Both the position numbers and the translations under genes were made by a program. A stretch of 64,000 nucleotides of DNA. Source: Calonectria ilicicola. Lineage: Eukaryota > Ascomycota > Sordariomycetes > Hypocreales > Nectriaceae. The notes beneath the pieces were generated by a model. The model had not been told where the DNA came from. It worked only from the letters and a program-made list of their open reading frames with translations, and did no database searches. The stretch is from positions 4,092,001-4,156,000 of the forward strand of contig CP085827.1 in the NCBI GenBank assembly GCA_020809705.1, given 5' to 3'. Shown here piece by piece: positions 43,696 through 56,048 of this stretch; position 1 is the stretch's first letter, and each line of letters begins with the position of its first letter.

Positions 43696-45650
43696 CTATA
43701 GAAGGACGTAGAGCGCACAGATCTAAGGAGTGTTAGCGACGAGTTTACCCAAAAAAAAAAAAAAAAAGAAAGAAAAAAATTGTTAAAGAGGAGAGGGGAA
43801 GAAAGGAAATTGTTGTAACGTACCAAACTGAGGCCCATGACCATGGAGCACCAAAAGCAGACGTTGTTGAGCGTCTGGCGGCCGCGAACCCAGCGGGTGC
43901 GCTGGAGCATGACAATGGGCAGCTGCAGCATCTGGCAGACGAAGCCGTAGCCGCGGAGCTTCTTTGTGATGCAGGCCATGATGATTTCGTGGCCAATGGC
44001 GGAGATGAGAAAGGTGATGACGGTGGCGGCGTGCTTGCCGATGCGGGGGCGGGAGGCGCTGTAGACGTGACGGCGGAGGAAGCTGTAGACGGGGATGTTC
44101 CACTCGCGCGAGAACTCCATCCAGTCGGTCGAGTTCCACCAGTCCGAGTAGAAGTGGCGATCGGCAAAGTGGGTGATTTCGGCCAGGGCGCCCAGGATGT
44201 ACTCGAAGATGACGAGGAAGACGAGGAGGAACGTGAGCATGAAGGGGAAGAGCAGCCACGAGATAGTTTCTGCGAGGATGAGGGCCGACTCGCTGAGCGA
44301 GGAGACGGCGGGGACGGCGTCGAGGCGGGCCGAGGCCTCGACGAGGACGGGCAGGATGAAGTCCTCGGAGATGATGGTGAGGAGGAAGATGCAGCCAAAG
44401 GTGGCAATGATCTTGGCGATGAGCGAGGTCCAGTTGATCTTGCTGGTGCGCGGGTACTCAATCTCGTAGCACAGCGTCGGGCAGAAGAGGTAGTCGACGT
44501 AGTTGGTCCATGTCAAGTTGCGCGGGTATGTGACGTTGCCCATGGGGCTCGTCAGCTCGCGGGCGAGGTCCTCGCGCAGCGTGTCGACCTCGTCGCTGCT
44601 GTTGTTGATGTGGCCGTTGGCGTTGCCATTGACGTTGCCGTTACCGTTGCCAACAGGGCTGTGATCACGGCCATTGAGCTTCTCCTCTTCGGTTTCAGAC
44701 TGCGCCTTCTGCTTGCGTCGATTGCGTCGCTTGGCGGACTTGGAAACCCGGTCGGTGCTGGGATAGACGTAAGCGGGACGCCTGTCAGCGGCGCTGCTTG
44801 GATTGTCGAGGGCGCGCAGTCGCTTTTCCGTCTCGGACAAATGGCCGTTGTAAAAGGCATACGAGTGCATCTTCATGAGAAGCACCATTGTGTGCAGCAG
44901 GAAAAACACCTGAGCTGTCCATGTCCATTCAAACAGGAAGGGTACGGCAATCCACAATGACAGCCAGACAGTCTGGTAGATGCTCTGAATGGCCACTCCC
45001 CCACGACTCCATGTCATGACGCCGTCGGCTGGGGCTGCGCGCGCAGCTCGGTTCAAAGGTAAGCTGATTGCGGTCGTGGCAACCATAAGGAAGTCGGCGA
45101 CGGCCAGGTGCCACAGCTTCACGGTGAACAGGCTCCAGATCTGCCAGCGCATCGGGAAGCCAGTGTCCTTGATGTTTCGCAGCATCGACGTGATGCCCAG
45201 GATGGCCAGGCCGATCCAGAACAGGTTGAAGAAGCCATGGAAGTCACGGTAGTCGCTCTCGGGGTCAAAGTGACTGACGCGCGAGGCGAACTCGATTGTG
45301 GGAAATATTCGCCTGCGGTTCTCGGCGCGGACTCGTTTCTTAACTGAGGAGAGGGACACGACCGAAGGGGGAGCATTGTCGGGGACGGGAGTTGAGCGGC
45401 CACTGCAAAATGAGACGAAAACGTGTTAGCAAAAAGAAATCATGTGTTAGACAGGATCGCACAAGGAGGAGAAACAAAGGATTGCTTGCCTCGTCATGCC
45501 GCTGGTGCTGTGGCCATCGGGCGCAAGGTGTCCGTCTCCGTCGCTCATGGACGACATGCGAAACTGCGACGCCTGGGCGTGGTGTGGCTTTCGCGGCCTG
45601 GGGCGAAGCACCTGGTCGTTGGAGCTTGCCATGACATCCGTCGAGGTCAT
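43696..45650 (-). CDS. Sterol O-acyltransferase (MBOAT, Are1/Are2-like)
   Basis: Endoplasmic-reticulum enzyme esterifying ergosterol with acyl-CoA for lipid-droplet storage; a DGAT1-like role is an alternative. Exons 45650-45490, 45402-43824 and 43722-43696 give 588 residues. Intron 1 has a GC donor (AG/GCAAGC) with TGCAG acceptor; intron 2 is GTACGT/TAG, with a long T tract before the acceptor. The MBOAT landmarks are present: FYSDWWN at 471 and the catalytic histidine H525 in SAIGHEIIMA. About eight to nine membrane helices are seen. A Gly-Asn rich low-complexity loop (about 270-300) separates helix groups. The last exon adds only ICALYVLL and a stop. Confidence 0.92.
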
Positions 45651-47395
45651 CTATCGTCTGGAGGATGGCAGTGCCCAGTGAAGGTGTTGTTGCTGAGGAC
45701 GATTGAACGAGAGCGCGCCGGGAGCTCCGGTCCAACAATGAAGATTTGGGAGGGGGGGGAGAGACTCTGGTTCTAGAGGAGAGGAAGCAAAGGGCGGCTA
45801 AAGTGGTCGCGTGGTGTAGCTTTTTCGTGGCAAGAAGACGGCGTCCAATAGTATCCGTCGTTGCAGTGTCGTATCGGCGTCAGACGTTTGTACTGTAGGC
45901 AGATGTTTTAAAGGATGCGGCCAGCGTGTTTCCCAGAATGTCGCAGAAAGGTGGGAGGCATTGGCTGGACATTTAGTGCGGCAGTGACGTAGTGCTATTT
46001 GGCCCGCTGCCTCCGTATGCACCGGATGGGATGGTCTCCCCCCCCTGGTCGCACAAGGATCATGGACTTGCATTCGCAGTGCGGCTCCTAAACTGCACCG
46101 CGCCGCATTTTGAGTTCCCACGATTCCCACAAGTCCGAGAAATCCGATCGTGGACGGAGCCCCGGACACGGGTGTCTTTTGACGCCGACGAGCAGCTACT
46201 GCAACCCGCTCTCGCACCCGCTTTGTCATGCTTTGCATCGCTGCAGGTTTCACATGCAAGGCGAAGCTGGCTAGGCTGGCTCGGGACATCAGCCCAATTC
46301 GTCAACCTTGACCAAAACGCTTAAAGGGCACTCAGGGGGCCCCCCAGCATAGATATAAATAAGTCGGCTAGCATTCAATTTCCACCGTATACGTATGTGT
46401 ATGCGAGTATTCAAATGCGAGTATTCAATCAAGCCTGACAATGGGTGGCAGTTGACCATTCGCTTGATTTGTCCCAGCAAAAAACAAGGAGCCCACAGCA
46501 GGCGGATCCACGCGGAGAAACCCACCCAACAGGGGTTTATTCACAGGGGCTCTCTGTCTCTGCCTTGTGATCTACATGCAAAGTAAAGGTCGACACCGCA
46601 ATGCAATCCAGACAACGGCTGTGTTGCGTAGGCGATATGTATTAATGGCCAAAAACCGCTTTCCACTTACGCATTCTAGCAGACATGATAGGCGGATCTT
46701 AGCTGTCAGAAATGACGCTAATGTATGTATGGCGTTGATCAGATGCTCAGCCGAGGGTGAATGCCAATGGCCAACTCCAGATGCCATTCCAACCAGCGCC
46801 CAAACTTTAACCACACAACAATAATGCTACTCCTGAGTTGGTCACAAAATGTACCCCAGCAATATAGCTGCATCTTAATGAAACAACCCCTCAACATAAC
46901 CGGCATGCCCACCTTCAATGCCCTATGTCCGTGCAGGGCCACGTTTCTTAGAGTGTGCTTTTTGGATAGCCCGTGAGTTATTAAGGGATCGGCCATTAGT
47001 CTCATCATCGTAGCGACGTGATTTGATCAAAAATTAATGGTCTCATAAACTAACACGCAACACGGACACCATCCCTGTAAGGAGTCTGTAAAATCCTTTA
47101 CGCAAGGCTTGAGACTAGTTCCACCTAACCGTAGTATCTCAACTCGATCCCAATCGACAAAAAGCCTGACGCGCAGCTTGTGTCTTTAAGAAACCATATT
47201 CTTATTAAAGTCAGGTACGATTGTTTTATAAGCGTGTTCCTTAACACAGTAACGATGCACCTCCTTGGGGAAAGTAAACCCAGTGTATAAGATACGAGTA
47301 CCAATGGGAACAAATGTGCAGTCAGGAATTTTTATCAACCACGTTCTCATCCATTTTTCCAGATACAACGACCTAAATCAGTCGTATTCGCTTCC
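45651..47395. other. Intergenic: upstream of the sterol acyltransferase
   Basis: About 1.7 kb with no gene that can be supported. Frames at 45798-46324 and 46572-47008 are short and featureless. Holds the acyltransferase promoter and the 3' region of the CCHC gene. Confidence 0.5.
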
Positions 47396-47909
47396 TCAGT
47401 TGTTCGAATAGCCTTCCATCATCTCCTCGGATTTGACCTCGTTCTTTGCCTCCTTCTTCTCAACGTATGTGGAATGGGCTGGTGGCAGTGCTAGTCTTTG
47501 AACGGGAACAGATACCAGCTGAGCATTTTGGAAGGAAGTAGATCGGAATTTTTGCGCTTGGCTGATCTGTGTCTGCAACCCTGTCACAATCTCCAAAAGG
47601 GCTCCGTGCTGCTCCCGAAGTTGCTTCAACTGGGCTTCCTGTTGCTGTACCCGCCGTTCTAATGCTTGGACCCGATGATCCTGTCGAGGTTGCGACGGGG
47701 CTTCCAGGCGCTGTCGACGTTGCGGGCAGTCTCTTGCAAAGTGACCAGGGAGTCTGCACGTTCGACACACAGCGTTGATGGTATCATTGCGGCCACCTTG
47801 CGACAAGTCAACAGCAGTACATTTACAGATAAGAGGGGCTCATACTTTGGACAAAATTACCATGTATGGAAACATCACCATTTGTGGAAAAAATAAAGGT
47901 CGCTGACAT
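47396..47909 (-). CDS. CCHC zinc-knuckle protein with coiled coil
   Basis: The open frame 47806-47396 has no ATG. A 64-bp intron (47797-47860, GTAATT/CAAG) joins it in phase to a 49-bp first exon starting at 47909, giving 149 residues. The single zinc knuckle is exact (C-x2-C-x4-H-x4-C, CRTCRLPGHFARDC). A Gln/Arg-rich coiled coil follows (about 55-100, RVQALERRVQQQEAQLKQL), then an acidic/Lys tail. Zinc knuckles bind single-stranded nucleic acid. It may be a cellular RNA-binding protein or a domesticated fragment of a retroelement Gag; there is no protease or reverse transcriptase nearby. Confidence 0.55.
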
Positions 47910-48236
47910 CGTAGTTGACGATTGATTGATCTTGCACGACTATGTCCGAAAGCAGCGAAACTGATGGTAGTGCTTAGACTCAAAGGAGGTTAAAAGCGTG
48001 GGGAAGGTTGAAGGAGATGCAGAGGATGCAAAAGCAGCAGTCACGTAAAGTCAGTGAATCACCTTGAACATCAGGTGTCCAGATTTCAAGGTTCCCAATA
48101 TGGCATGAACAGTGTCGACGGGTGCCATACACCTACCTCGCTGCCTGAGGCTATCGAACAACACCAAGTCAAGTCACCAGCGCCACAAAACAACAATTGA
48201 TGCTCTGCATAGATTAAACTCGTTATATAACTTTTA
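47910..48236. other. Intergenic: between decarboxylase 3' end and CCHC gene
   Basis: 327 bp, no gene seen; includes the promoter of the CCHC gene. Confidence 0.45.
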
Positions 48237-49811
48237 TTACACTACAATTGCCAATTGGCTTCGTACAGGAACATTGATCTTCCCGCCCGGCTGCGGGAGT
48301 CCCTGCACGTCAATTCCCTTTTGGAAAATAAGGACGAAAGACGACCCTCCATAGTGGAACATGCCCGTCTCTTGACCCTTTGTTATGTGCTGACCCTCCT
48401 TTACCGTGATATCGCAGGTGCTAACCTCGTCCATGCCAATGGCAATAAATGTAATCAGGCCAAGGTCCGGGTTGTCTGGCTCGATCACAAGGACGGCACG
48501 GGTGGCGAGGCACGCTAAGTAGCTCTGGGCCGATGCTAGCGCGTCGTCCAGCGGCACCTCGATGGTTGAATTGGACTCCAAAAGCGGCTCGCTAAAGTAG
48601 GTCCCGTCCTGGACAAAGGCACGGCGCACTATTCCGCTCACCGGGCTGTGCCACCTGTGATAGGACAGCGCAGAGAGGAAGGCTTGGTAGATGGTGCCAC
48701 CAACAAAGTGGTTGGCCAAGAGGTCACCCGCCATCATGTGCGTGAGCGAGTACGGCTTCCCCTTGGCGAAGAACTTGTCGCGGAGTTTCACGTCGTGCTG
48801 GATATTGTATACCTCCGACTCACACGGGTTTGCTATGACCCTGTCATCGCGAGGGTAGGCAACGGGACGGACCTCGTCGCGAAATTGCCGGGTGAAGAAG
48901 TCTGACAAGTTAGCCGCTGACCAGACAGGACAAAACGATGGGGCGGTGTCTGTGGGCGTGTCTTACCATCCCACGATGTGAATCCAAAATAGGGTTTTGA
49001 GGGATCGCAAATGTAAAATTCCTCAAAGGTGTAGTTGGTTCTGTTGGGCTTGTTGGCTGTCTTCATGAGATTGGTCATGCCAGTCTGGCCGAACCAGTCC
49101 GAGGAGCCAGTGCCCAAGACATGCAGTGATGCAGGTGTCTGTTGTGTGTGAGCCAATGGAAATGACATGTGGACGGGACGATCCCACTCACCTCAAGGAA
49201 TTTTCCCCAGCATTGTAGCACCTTTTTCAGCATTTGGTTTACTTCCTCGTCCAAAAATGCAGCATGGCCACTGCACACACGTCAGTTGCATTCTCTCTTT
49301 GCAGCATCCGGCTCACCTGGCTGTTCCCATTGCATAGTCAAAAACTACATTCATGGGAACTCCGATTAATCCTGAGGACTCGGCCGAGTCTTGCCAGCTG
49401 GGACCTCGACGGAGAATGTGATTGAGCACATCGAGCATCTGCTCGTAATCTCTAATCTGCGGACCACCAGTCGGGTCATGAGAGTATCGCGAAGTGTGGG
49501 GAATCTCGGTCCACATGCGGGTGAAGTACATGTAGATGCGCGGCGTCGACTCAATCAACTCCTTGAACTCTTTGAGCACCGGTAGGAGCTCCTTGGGATT
49601 GGCATCGACATACTGGCACACTTGAGCCAGCCAGCGGCGGTGAACCCGCCGGTCTTCGGGCAACCAGGCGCCGGGTCTATGATGTTAGCCACTCCACAGC
49701 CAACCAGGACGGCACGATAGCTCACCTCGGGACCCAGTGCCTTGCAGGAATACAGTAATCCTCGCCGATTTTTAGGAGCATTTTTAAACAGGTAGTCGCG
49801 TCGATCTGCAT
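48237..49811 (-). CDS. Soluble pyruvoyl-dependent decarboxylase (PSD / PsiD-like family)
   Basis: Phosphatidylserine-decarboxylase superfamily, of the soluble fungal branch that includes the tryptophan decarboxylase PsiD. Exons 49811-49726, 49676-49317, 49270-49192, 49138-48967 and 48901-48237 give 453 residues, all introns GT-AG and in phase. The N-terminal PSDC-like domain is seen (HRRWLAQV, LKEFKELIESTPRIYMYF, VPMNVVFDYAMGTASG). The catalytic half carries SWDDFFTRQFRD, YHRWHSPVSG, FIAIGMDEVSTC and the self-cleavage FHYGGSSF, with S419 the probable pyruvoyl serine. No mitochondrial presequence or membrane helix, so an amino-acid substrate is more likely than phosphatidylserine; the actual substrate is unknown. 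A TATA box lies 43-50 bp before the ATG. Confidence 0.88.
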
Positions 49812-52022
49812 TGTCAAGTCTGATGCCCTCTCCTCTATTCCCGGGGCGCTGCCCTTTTATATCTGCTCCCGGTGGCGGGAGCATAGTTCAGCCGCATTTG
49901 AAACACGGCATCGCCATGACGTAAAGAGGCTTTCATGAATGCCTCATTCTGCACAATTTACGTACTGGAATTGAGCAACAGATCTTCCCGCTCGGAATCC
50001 TGTGGCCGAATTAAGGCTCTATCGTCCCGGCTACTGGGGCCGGCATGCCGCGCGTGCCCCTCAACCGCTCGTGAGACAACGCACCCGACACCTATACCTC
50101 CGACTCAGCTCAGATCAGCTCTCGACCTCAATCCCTCGTCCGAGTGTCTTACAGACCCCATACACGACCCCGGATTTCCATTGGACCCGCTCTCTCCATC
50201 ACATTTCTAATCCATCTTGTTCAATTGTGCATGCAATGCAAGCCCAGACCGCAGGTCGCTTCTTCTTGGCTAGTCCAACTCATCCATCCCTCACGCAGCC
50301 CCAGAGCTGAGCTGGGCCACCACCCTCCTTCACTTCCGGCATGTGTGAATTCATTAATGATGGAAATTTTTTCTCTCGCTATACCCTTTAAAGACATGCT
50401 TCAGGCACATACGCAACTCTTCGCTCAGGCTACCACTAGCCCCCGCTCCTCCGCTCTGAAACAGTTGGACAGGCACACAGATATGCAATCCCGATCATGG
50501 CCACTAGGCCCAATACAAGCACGGTAAGACGATGCCCTCCAACTCTAATCAGCCCTTCCCCTCAGCCAGCCATGCTTCGCAACACACCCCAATCGGTCCC
50601 TGAGAGTGTGACGAGTGAGGGGGTGCAAGTCTGTGCAAATGGCCGACCAAACCCGGGGGCTCGGGTTGCGTTGCGTGTGTGCATAGTCGTCCGGTCCGCC
50701 CCAACAGATGCCTCTGCCCTGCATTGTAACACCGGAAGCCAAAAAGTCAGTTTCATGGCCGACACGTTGCGGCATTGGCACAGGTATTGTCGTCATATGA
50801 AACAACGCAATCCAGTAAGTGATCGCGTGACCAGGCTCATCGATTGAGCCGGTGCTGCTGGCATAGCAAAAAACCGCCCTCGATGCTCCATCAACATCAA
50901 TAGCGGCCAAGCCCGCCCCCGGTCCGCTTAATTCGCCTGCCCCACCGCGTATATTCGACATTCAGCAATGAAGGGTTGGTTGAGACCAAAGCAAGGGTAC
51001 GTACGGCAGGGCTGAGTGGATTCGCCACTATACGCCGAATACAATATGTTGGGAGGTCAGACGGAATGTGCCATGTTATGCTTTAGATTACGGCACAATC
51101 CTGAAAAAAAAATTGTCCGTTCCCCCTCCCTCTCTACTTTGTCCGCCAACTAGCTCAGAAACAAGTAAATAAATAAATATTATATAAACAAAATAAACAA
51201 TTGGGATCTAATTTTTTTCTGATTTTTGTTCATTTCCTATTTTATTTTCTCAATTTTGTTCTTAATTGGTGTTTTGGAGGTAGTTTGGTTCTCTAGTGTC
51301 AAAAGGTGAGAGAGAGAGCAAGACCAGTGGCGCACAGTCCTCCAAGGGTTGTACTGTTTTCACATGGCAGCATGCTGATGAAAAGCAATATGACACAGCT
51401 AGGGCCCAGTATTGACGTCTCCCGTGTCAACAAGCCAGATAGATGAGTCACGCCATTTACATCCCTCAAAGTCAAAAAGAAGAAAAAATTAAGAGACCCT
51501 TCAGGGTCCCCCAAAAAGCAAGCACCGTGGGTCAAGCAGGAAAAAAAAAAATAAGGTCCCGTCACTACAAATTGGCAAACATGGCTCAAGCAAATGTTCC
51601 TATTCACCTACACCAGCTCTCCAAAACACGCTAGAAACAAAAAACTCCCTTCATCAAATCAGAGGGATCGTTACCCAGATGGCGGAGCGTCTGGAAGCCC
51701 AGCAACGCGCCATCATTTTTAGCTCTAATCCTCCTCGGTCGAAGTAGAACCCGCAGAACAAGACCATTTTTAAAACAAAAGCTAAGAACTTAAATGTCCA
51801 TGATTAAATACATACGATGGGAACCCCAGATGGGGTGTGGGCCTTCCGGTGCCGCGTCCTTTCTAGGCGGCCTCGCGGGGTGTTTTGCGCAATACAAAGG
51901 AAACAGTTGCGTCGCTGAAACGGGTGGCTTTGGTATTGTATGGTTGAATAACACAGTGGCTGAATGCAATAAAGGAAATTCGTAAAGTCGTAAGTGTGGG
52001 ACGTAGGGTCGGTCTAGATTGG
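49812..52022. other. Intergenic: 2.2-kb spacer
   Basis: Upstream of the decarboxylase and downstream of the TeaR-like gene. Frames at 49935-50961 are short, Pro/Ser-rich and without domains. 51120-51260 is very A/T-rich. No gene seen. Confidence 0.5.
49854..49861 (-). promoter_or_regulatory. TATA box of the decarboxylase gene
   Basis: TATAAAAG on the minus strand, 43-50 bases before the decarboxylase ATG. It leaves room for only a short leader, typical of a regulated TATA promoter. Confidence 0.65.
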
Positions 52023-53563
52023 TTACATGACGAGGCAGCAGCCGCAGCCGCTCTTAGGGTCCTCGACAGGTTCGGGCAATCTTTCAATAGTGGGTTTGGG
52101 TGGTGGCGGCGCAACCTGTTCCTGGGGGGGAGCAATGGGAATTTGAGGCCGTACGGGGCTCTTGGGACTGGGGAGAGGTGTCTGGACGGGAGTCGTCTTG
52201 GTATCAATAATTTTGGGCATGGTAGAGTATGATGAGCCGCCTCGGCTCTTGGAGGGTTCCAGCTTGAGGGGCCATTCATCCTCTGGAGGGTTCTCGTGAT
52301 GCTCGTCTTCGAGCCGCGGCTTGTCCTCTGGGGGTTGGTGTACGTGATCGTTGAGGGGACGGAACTCCTTGTCGTATACGTCGCCAAATTTACCCTCCTT
52401 CTCCCATTTCTCCTGCTGCAGGCGGCGGGCCACTGTGGGCAGCAACTGCTGGTCGGGGGGCAGGCGGGGATCAGGTTTGTACGAGTTGATCATCCACGGT
52501 GGGTCGCCCTCGGGGGCCTTTGTGGAGAGCTCTCCGGAACGTGTCGAGGGGCGGGTAGATATGCTGCCGTTGGACTCCTTGGTGGAACCAGACCGCGTCT
52601 TAGGCCGGCCCGTGGTGGCCGATTTGGGACCCGATGTCTTACGAGCGGCAGCCTTCTTTGGGGATATATCGGTAACAGATCGTTTAGCAGCTGCGAGATT
52701 GCCCATGGATGTCGCATCGGCTCCCTTCATACTGGCGCTGCGAGAGCGGGTCTTGGTGTTTGTCAGAGGCTCGTTATCTTCAGGGCTGTCGGTGGCCTTG
52801 CGAGAGCCGCGCTCAAAGGGGTCAGAAGCAGTCGGAGCAGGACTGATCTTGGGCACAGGGATACGGGAGCTACCCTTGGCCGAGGGCTTGGAAAAATACG
52901 CATTTGCCTCTTCCTCGGCAATCTCCTCGGGTGTGCGAATGTCCCAGCTGTTGACAATGTTATCGGGTCGTGATTCCAGCATCGAGTCTTTGCGAGATCG
53001 GTGGGTGCTGTGTTCGGAGGCGTCGGTGCCTCGACGCATGGCGCTGCGGCTTCGCTCTCTGCGCTGCTTGCTCTGGGCACGAGTGCGGGGGATGTAGATG
53101 CCCGCAGCTTGAAGTTCCTCGCTCTCAATCTTGGCCAGCTTGTCCCTGTGAATCCACTTTGAGTCTTCTGTTGGATCATTTTCCGACACAGCCACAGAAG
53201 AGCGCTTGTGGGCGTTTTCTCGGGGGTTATATGTCCATGGATCGTCCAGACTGTGCTTCTCGTTGGTGTGATCTATTTTTCCATTCAAATTATCGGTAGA
53301 TGTCATCTTGCGAGAGGCCAGCTCGTTGCTAGATTGGTAAGAGTGGCCATTGGTATGGCTGTGATGGGGGGCATTGTGGTTCGACATGAAATCAAGGTCA
53401 AAGGACTGGCACGGTTGTTAGTTTGAGAAATCCCAACGCGAGCCAAGAGACGCACCTCTTGTTGTTGAGAATCGGAATAGCCCCAGGAATCGCTGATTCC
53501 ATGGCTGCTACGGGGAGGAGTAATAGTAGTGGTGGTGGTAGGTGCGGGTGCCATTGTGGCCAT
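52023..53563 (-). CDS. CaaX-box protein resembling cell-end receptor TeaR
   Basis: Exons 53563-53456 and 53405-52023 (GTGCGT/CAG, branch CTAAC, in phase) give 496 residues. The C-terminus SGCGCCLVM ends in a CaaX box (C493-L-V-M) with extra cysteines at 490 and 492: farnesylation plus palmitoylation is expected, fixing it to the plasma membrane. The body is low-complexity, Ser/Arg/Lys/Pro-rich, with a short conserved-looking KLAKIESEELQAAGIYIPR. Architecture and this motif resemble TeaR, the fungal membrane receptor for the microtubule plus-end polarity protein TeaA; that name is inferred, not proven. It could otherwise be another prenylated scaffold. Confidence 0.72.
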
Positions 53564-56048
53564 GTGGATGGCGCCCGCGACCCCCTTTCGATAGCGTTGG
53601 CGCAAGAAGTTTCGGAAGAAAGGAAAACGGAGTCGAGCCGAAGCAGTTATTCACACACAAAGAAGACTAAAAGAAGTGTCGCTGAAGGGTATGTGTTGAC
53701 GTCGGATAAAGGAACGAAAGACGGAGGACGGAGACGCAAGATGGCGGGTCGGAGGCGAAGCGCGACGTCAAACCCGTCAACGAGGACGTGGCTATGCCAC
53801 AGCGCACAATATGGAGCACTCGGAAGTCGAGCGGAGCGCTGGCGATGCAATTCGTCAGAAGTTGAGGCGCGTCGGGAGAGACGGACAGAGAGGAAAATGG
53901 TGAAGATGGGGATTTAGCAGCCAAAGGGGATAATGTTTGGGGAGGCTGGTCTAAGGCGTGGGCCTGTTTCGAGTTTGCACTGTGCAGGGTGTACCTGGGC
54001 CAAGGCCGCAACCAGCGAGTGGGCTACCAGCAGGGGTAATTCGCACGGCCCCTGGGACAGAATTATGCGCTTTCAGCAGGTAGTGGGCGGGTTTAAGACA
54101 GGCATGACGGTACCTGGGATGTTTGGTTGGCTTTTCAAGCAGTCCAACAGGCTCGTGACGGGGTAAATCCGTCTTCCAAGTTCCAGCAAAAAAAAAGTCG
54201 TTGGGACCTGCCCACAAACGACTTTGCCCACTCCGGAGGCGATCCCCTGCCCACCCCCCGTTGGCAGCGCATGTGAGCCTGTAATCCAGCGGGCTCTCCA
54301 CTAGCGGCGGGCGGGGTGCCCACGGCCCCTCACTGGAGAGTCCAACGGAGGCGGCTGAAAGGGCTCGGACGGGAGCGTTCAGTGGTGGTGGCTTACGGAG
54401 ATGGAGATGATGGAGGGGAGGGACAGTAAGTAACAAGGCCATTGTTGGCCGCGACGGCGCTGTTGACGATGTTTAGCTTGTCGAGGTGGTGGCAATAGTT
54501 ACAGCGCAGGTGCACATGTCCAGCAGGCAAATCGTGGAGCCCGCATGCCGCAACTGCGAGTAAGAGGTGCATCCGTGCAACTCCACTGGCCTGCTCTGCA
54601 TTGCTATAGGCTGTCGGGGCATACAGCGGCCGCTGATTGCTCAATCGCCGTCCCCAAACGACGGACCAGAGGGACCAGAGGGACCAAAGGTACTGCGTGC
54701 CAGAGGTGCCACCAGATGGGGGCTGCCAGAGTGAATGGCGCGCAGACAACACAGACTCGCAGAGCTTCTCGCTGGGATTGGCCACCAGGGGATGCTCGCC
54801 CGTCTCTATCAGGTCCAAGACACGGCCCCTGTCACATCCAACCAGTCGATCGCACGTTACAAGGGATACGAGTATGAGGTCCATGTGTAATTGCTTTTTT
54901 CATGTCTGGAGTTGGGATGCTCGCTGTTACGGTGTCATGCCTCGTGGCGAGTGTTTCGTTTCGTCTCTTGCATTCCTGCCTCTGCTCGCGCCGTCTCCTC
55001 CGTCTCCTCACCGCCACCGTCGCCGCTCATTTCGATCCATTTGGGCCATCATGCAAACGGCCCATGAGAAAAACTGAGGCGGCACAGGCCATTATAATAT
55101 AACGATAATCTTGTCACGAACCGCTGGGAGAGCCTAGCCAGGGATGCCGAAATTAGATGCTCGCCGGTCGGTCCCGTCGTACTGGGAATGGACCACTCCT
55201 TGTGCACGTCCCTCAAGCTCATTTTCCATGATACAGGAGAATAATGAAGGGACCTGCCTTGTCTCCGGGAATTATTTTAGAATCAAGACAACGAACATCA
55301 TCACGATCAAAAGACGTGCTCTACGGATCCCATATATTTTTCCACGGCCAAAAACGCATCAAAACTGAGCAGTAGACGCGTCATAGCAAAAGAACAGGCC
55401 TCTAATTATCGCCTTACCCTGTCACAAGCTTCATACAGTGCCCGCACTGTCACTGTCAAGTCCATGTACTAGTTCATGAGCTGCCCCACAACTGCCACGG
55501 CACTTCTGCCTCACCATCGTGACAACTCGTCGACTCAAAATCTCAAGGCACCTAATTATTTCTTCAAGACCTGATAGGTTTGTCTCGGCTGCTGCCTGCT
55601 AGATAGGACTTCAAAGGCCATCACCCCGCCTACTCAATATATTATCCATCCCCAACTGTCCATAGCATTATCACAATATCACGTATTCACACTCTGATCA
55701 GCATCATCATTTGCTCCAGCGCCTCTCATTGCCCCGTTGCAGTGTGTCTGATCCAGCCGGACTCACCTAGTCCATGCAAAGTTCCCCCTCGCAGGATCAC
55801 ATAGCCACAGCAGCCTCGTCGCTCCAAGCGTGCCCCCACCGAACCAACCAAATCGCAAAGTGAATAGCTTCATCCCACGACCTCGTCCACGAGCCCCCAA
55901 ACCCGACATCCCTTGTCAGTCACGTTCGTCGACGCGACTGAGACATCCCCGCCGCCACGGCTAAGATTGCTGCCACAACTCACTAGCTTCATCACTTCTC
56001 TGTGCAAGCAAGCAAGCCTACCGAGACTCGGCTGCAGACCCATCAACA
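53564..56048. other. Intergenic: 2.5-kb spacer
   Basis: Between divergent genes (TeaR-like and phosphoesterase). Frames at 53423-53917 and 54393-55077 show no domain; a TGG-TCC-CTC triplet repeat near 54667-54690 explains one frame's repetitive Trp-Ser-Leu. No gene supported; likely long 5' leaders and promoters. Confidence 0.5.

Noticed and set aside
43989..44960. 323-codon frame antisense to the sterol acyltransferase
   Set aside because: Low-complexity Gly/Glu/Val/Asp product that shadows the conserved MBOAT exon.
54393..54884. 163-codon minus-strand frame with Trp-Ser-Leu repeats
   Set aside because: Repeats come from a short tandem DNA repeat near 54667-54690; no ATG context or domain support.
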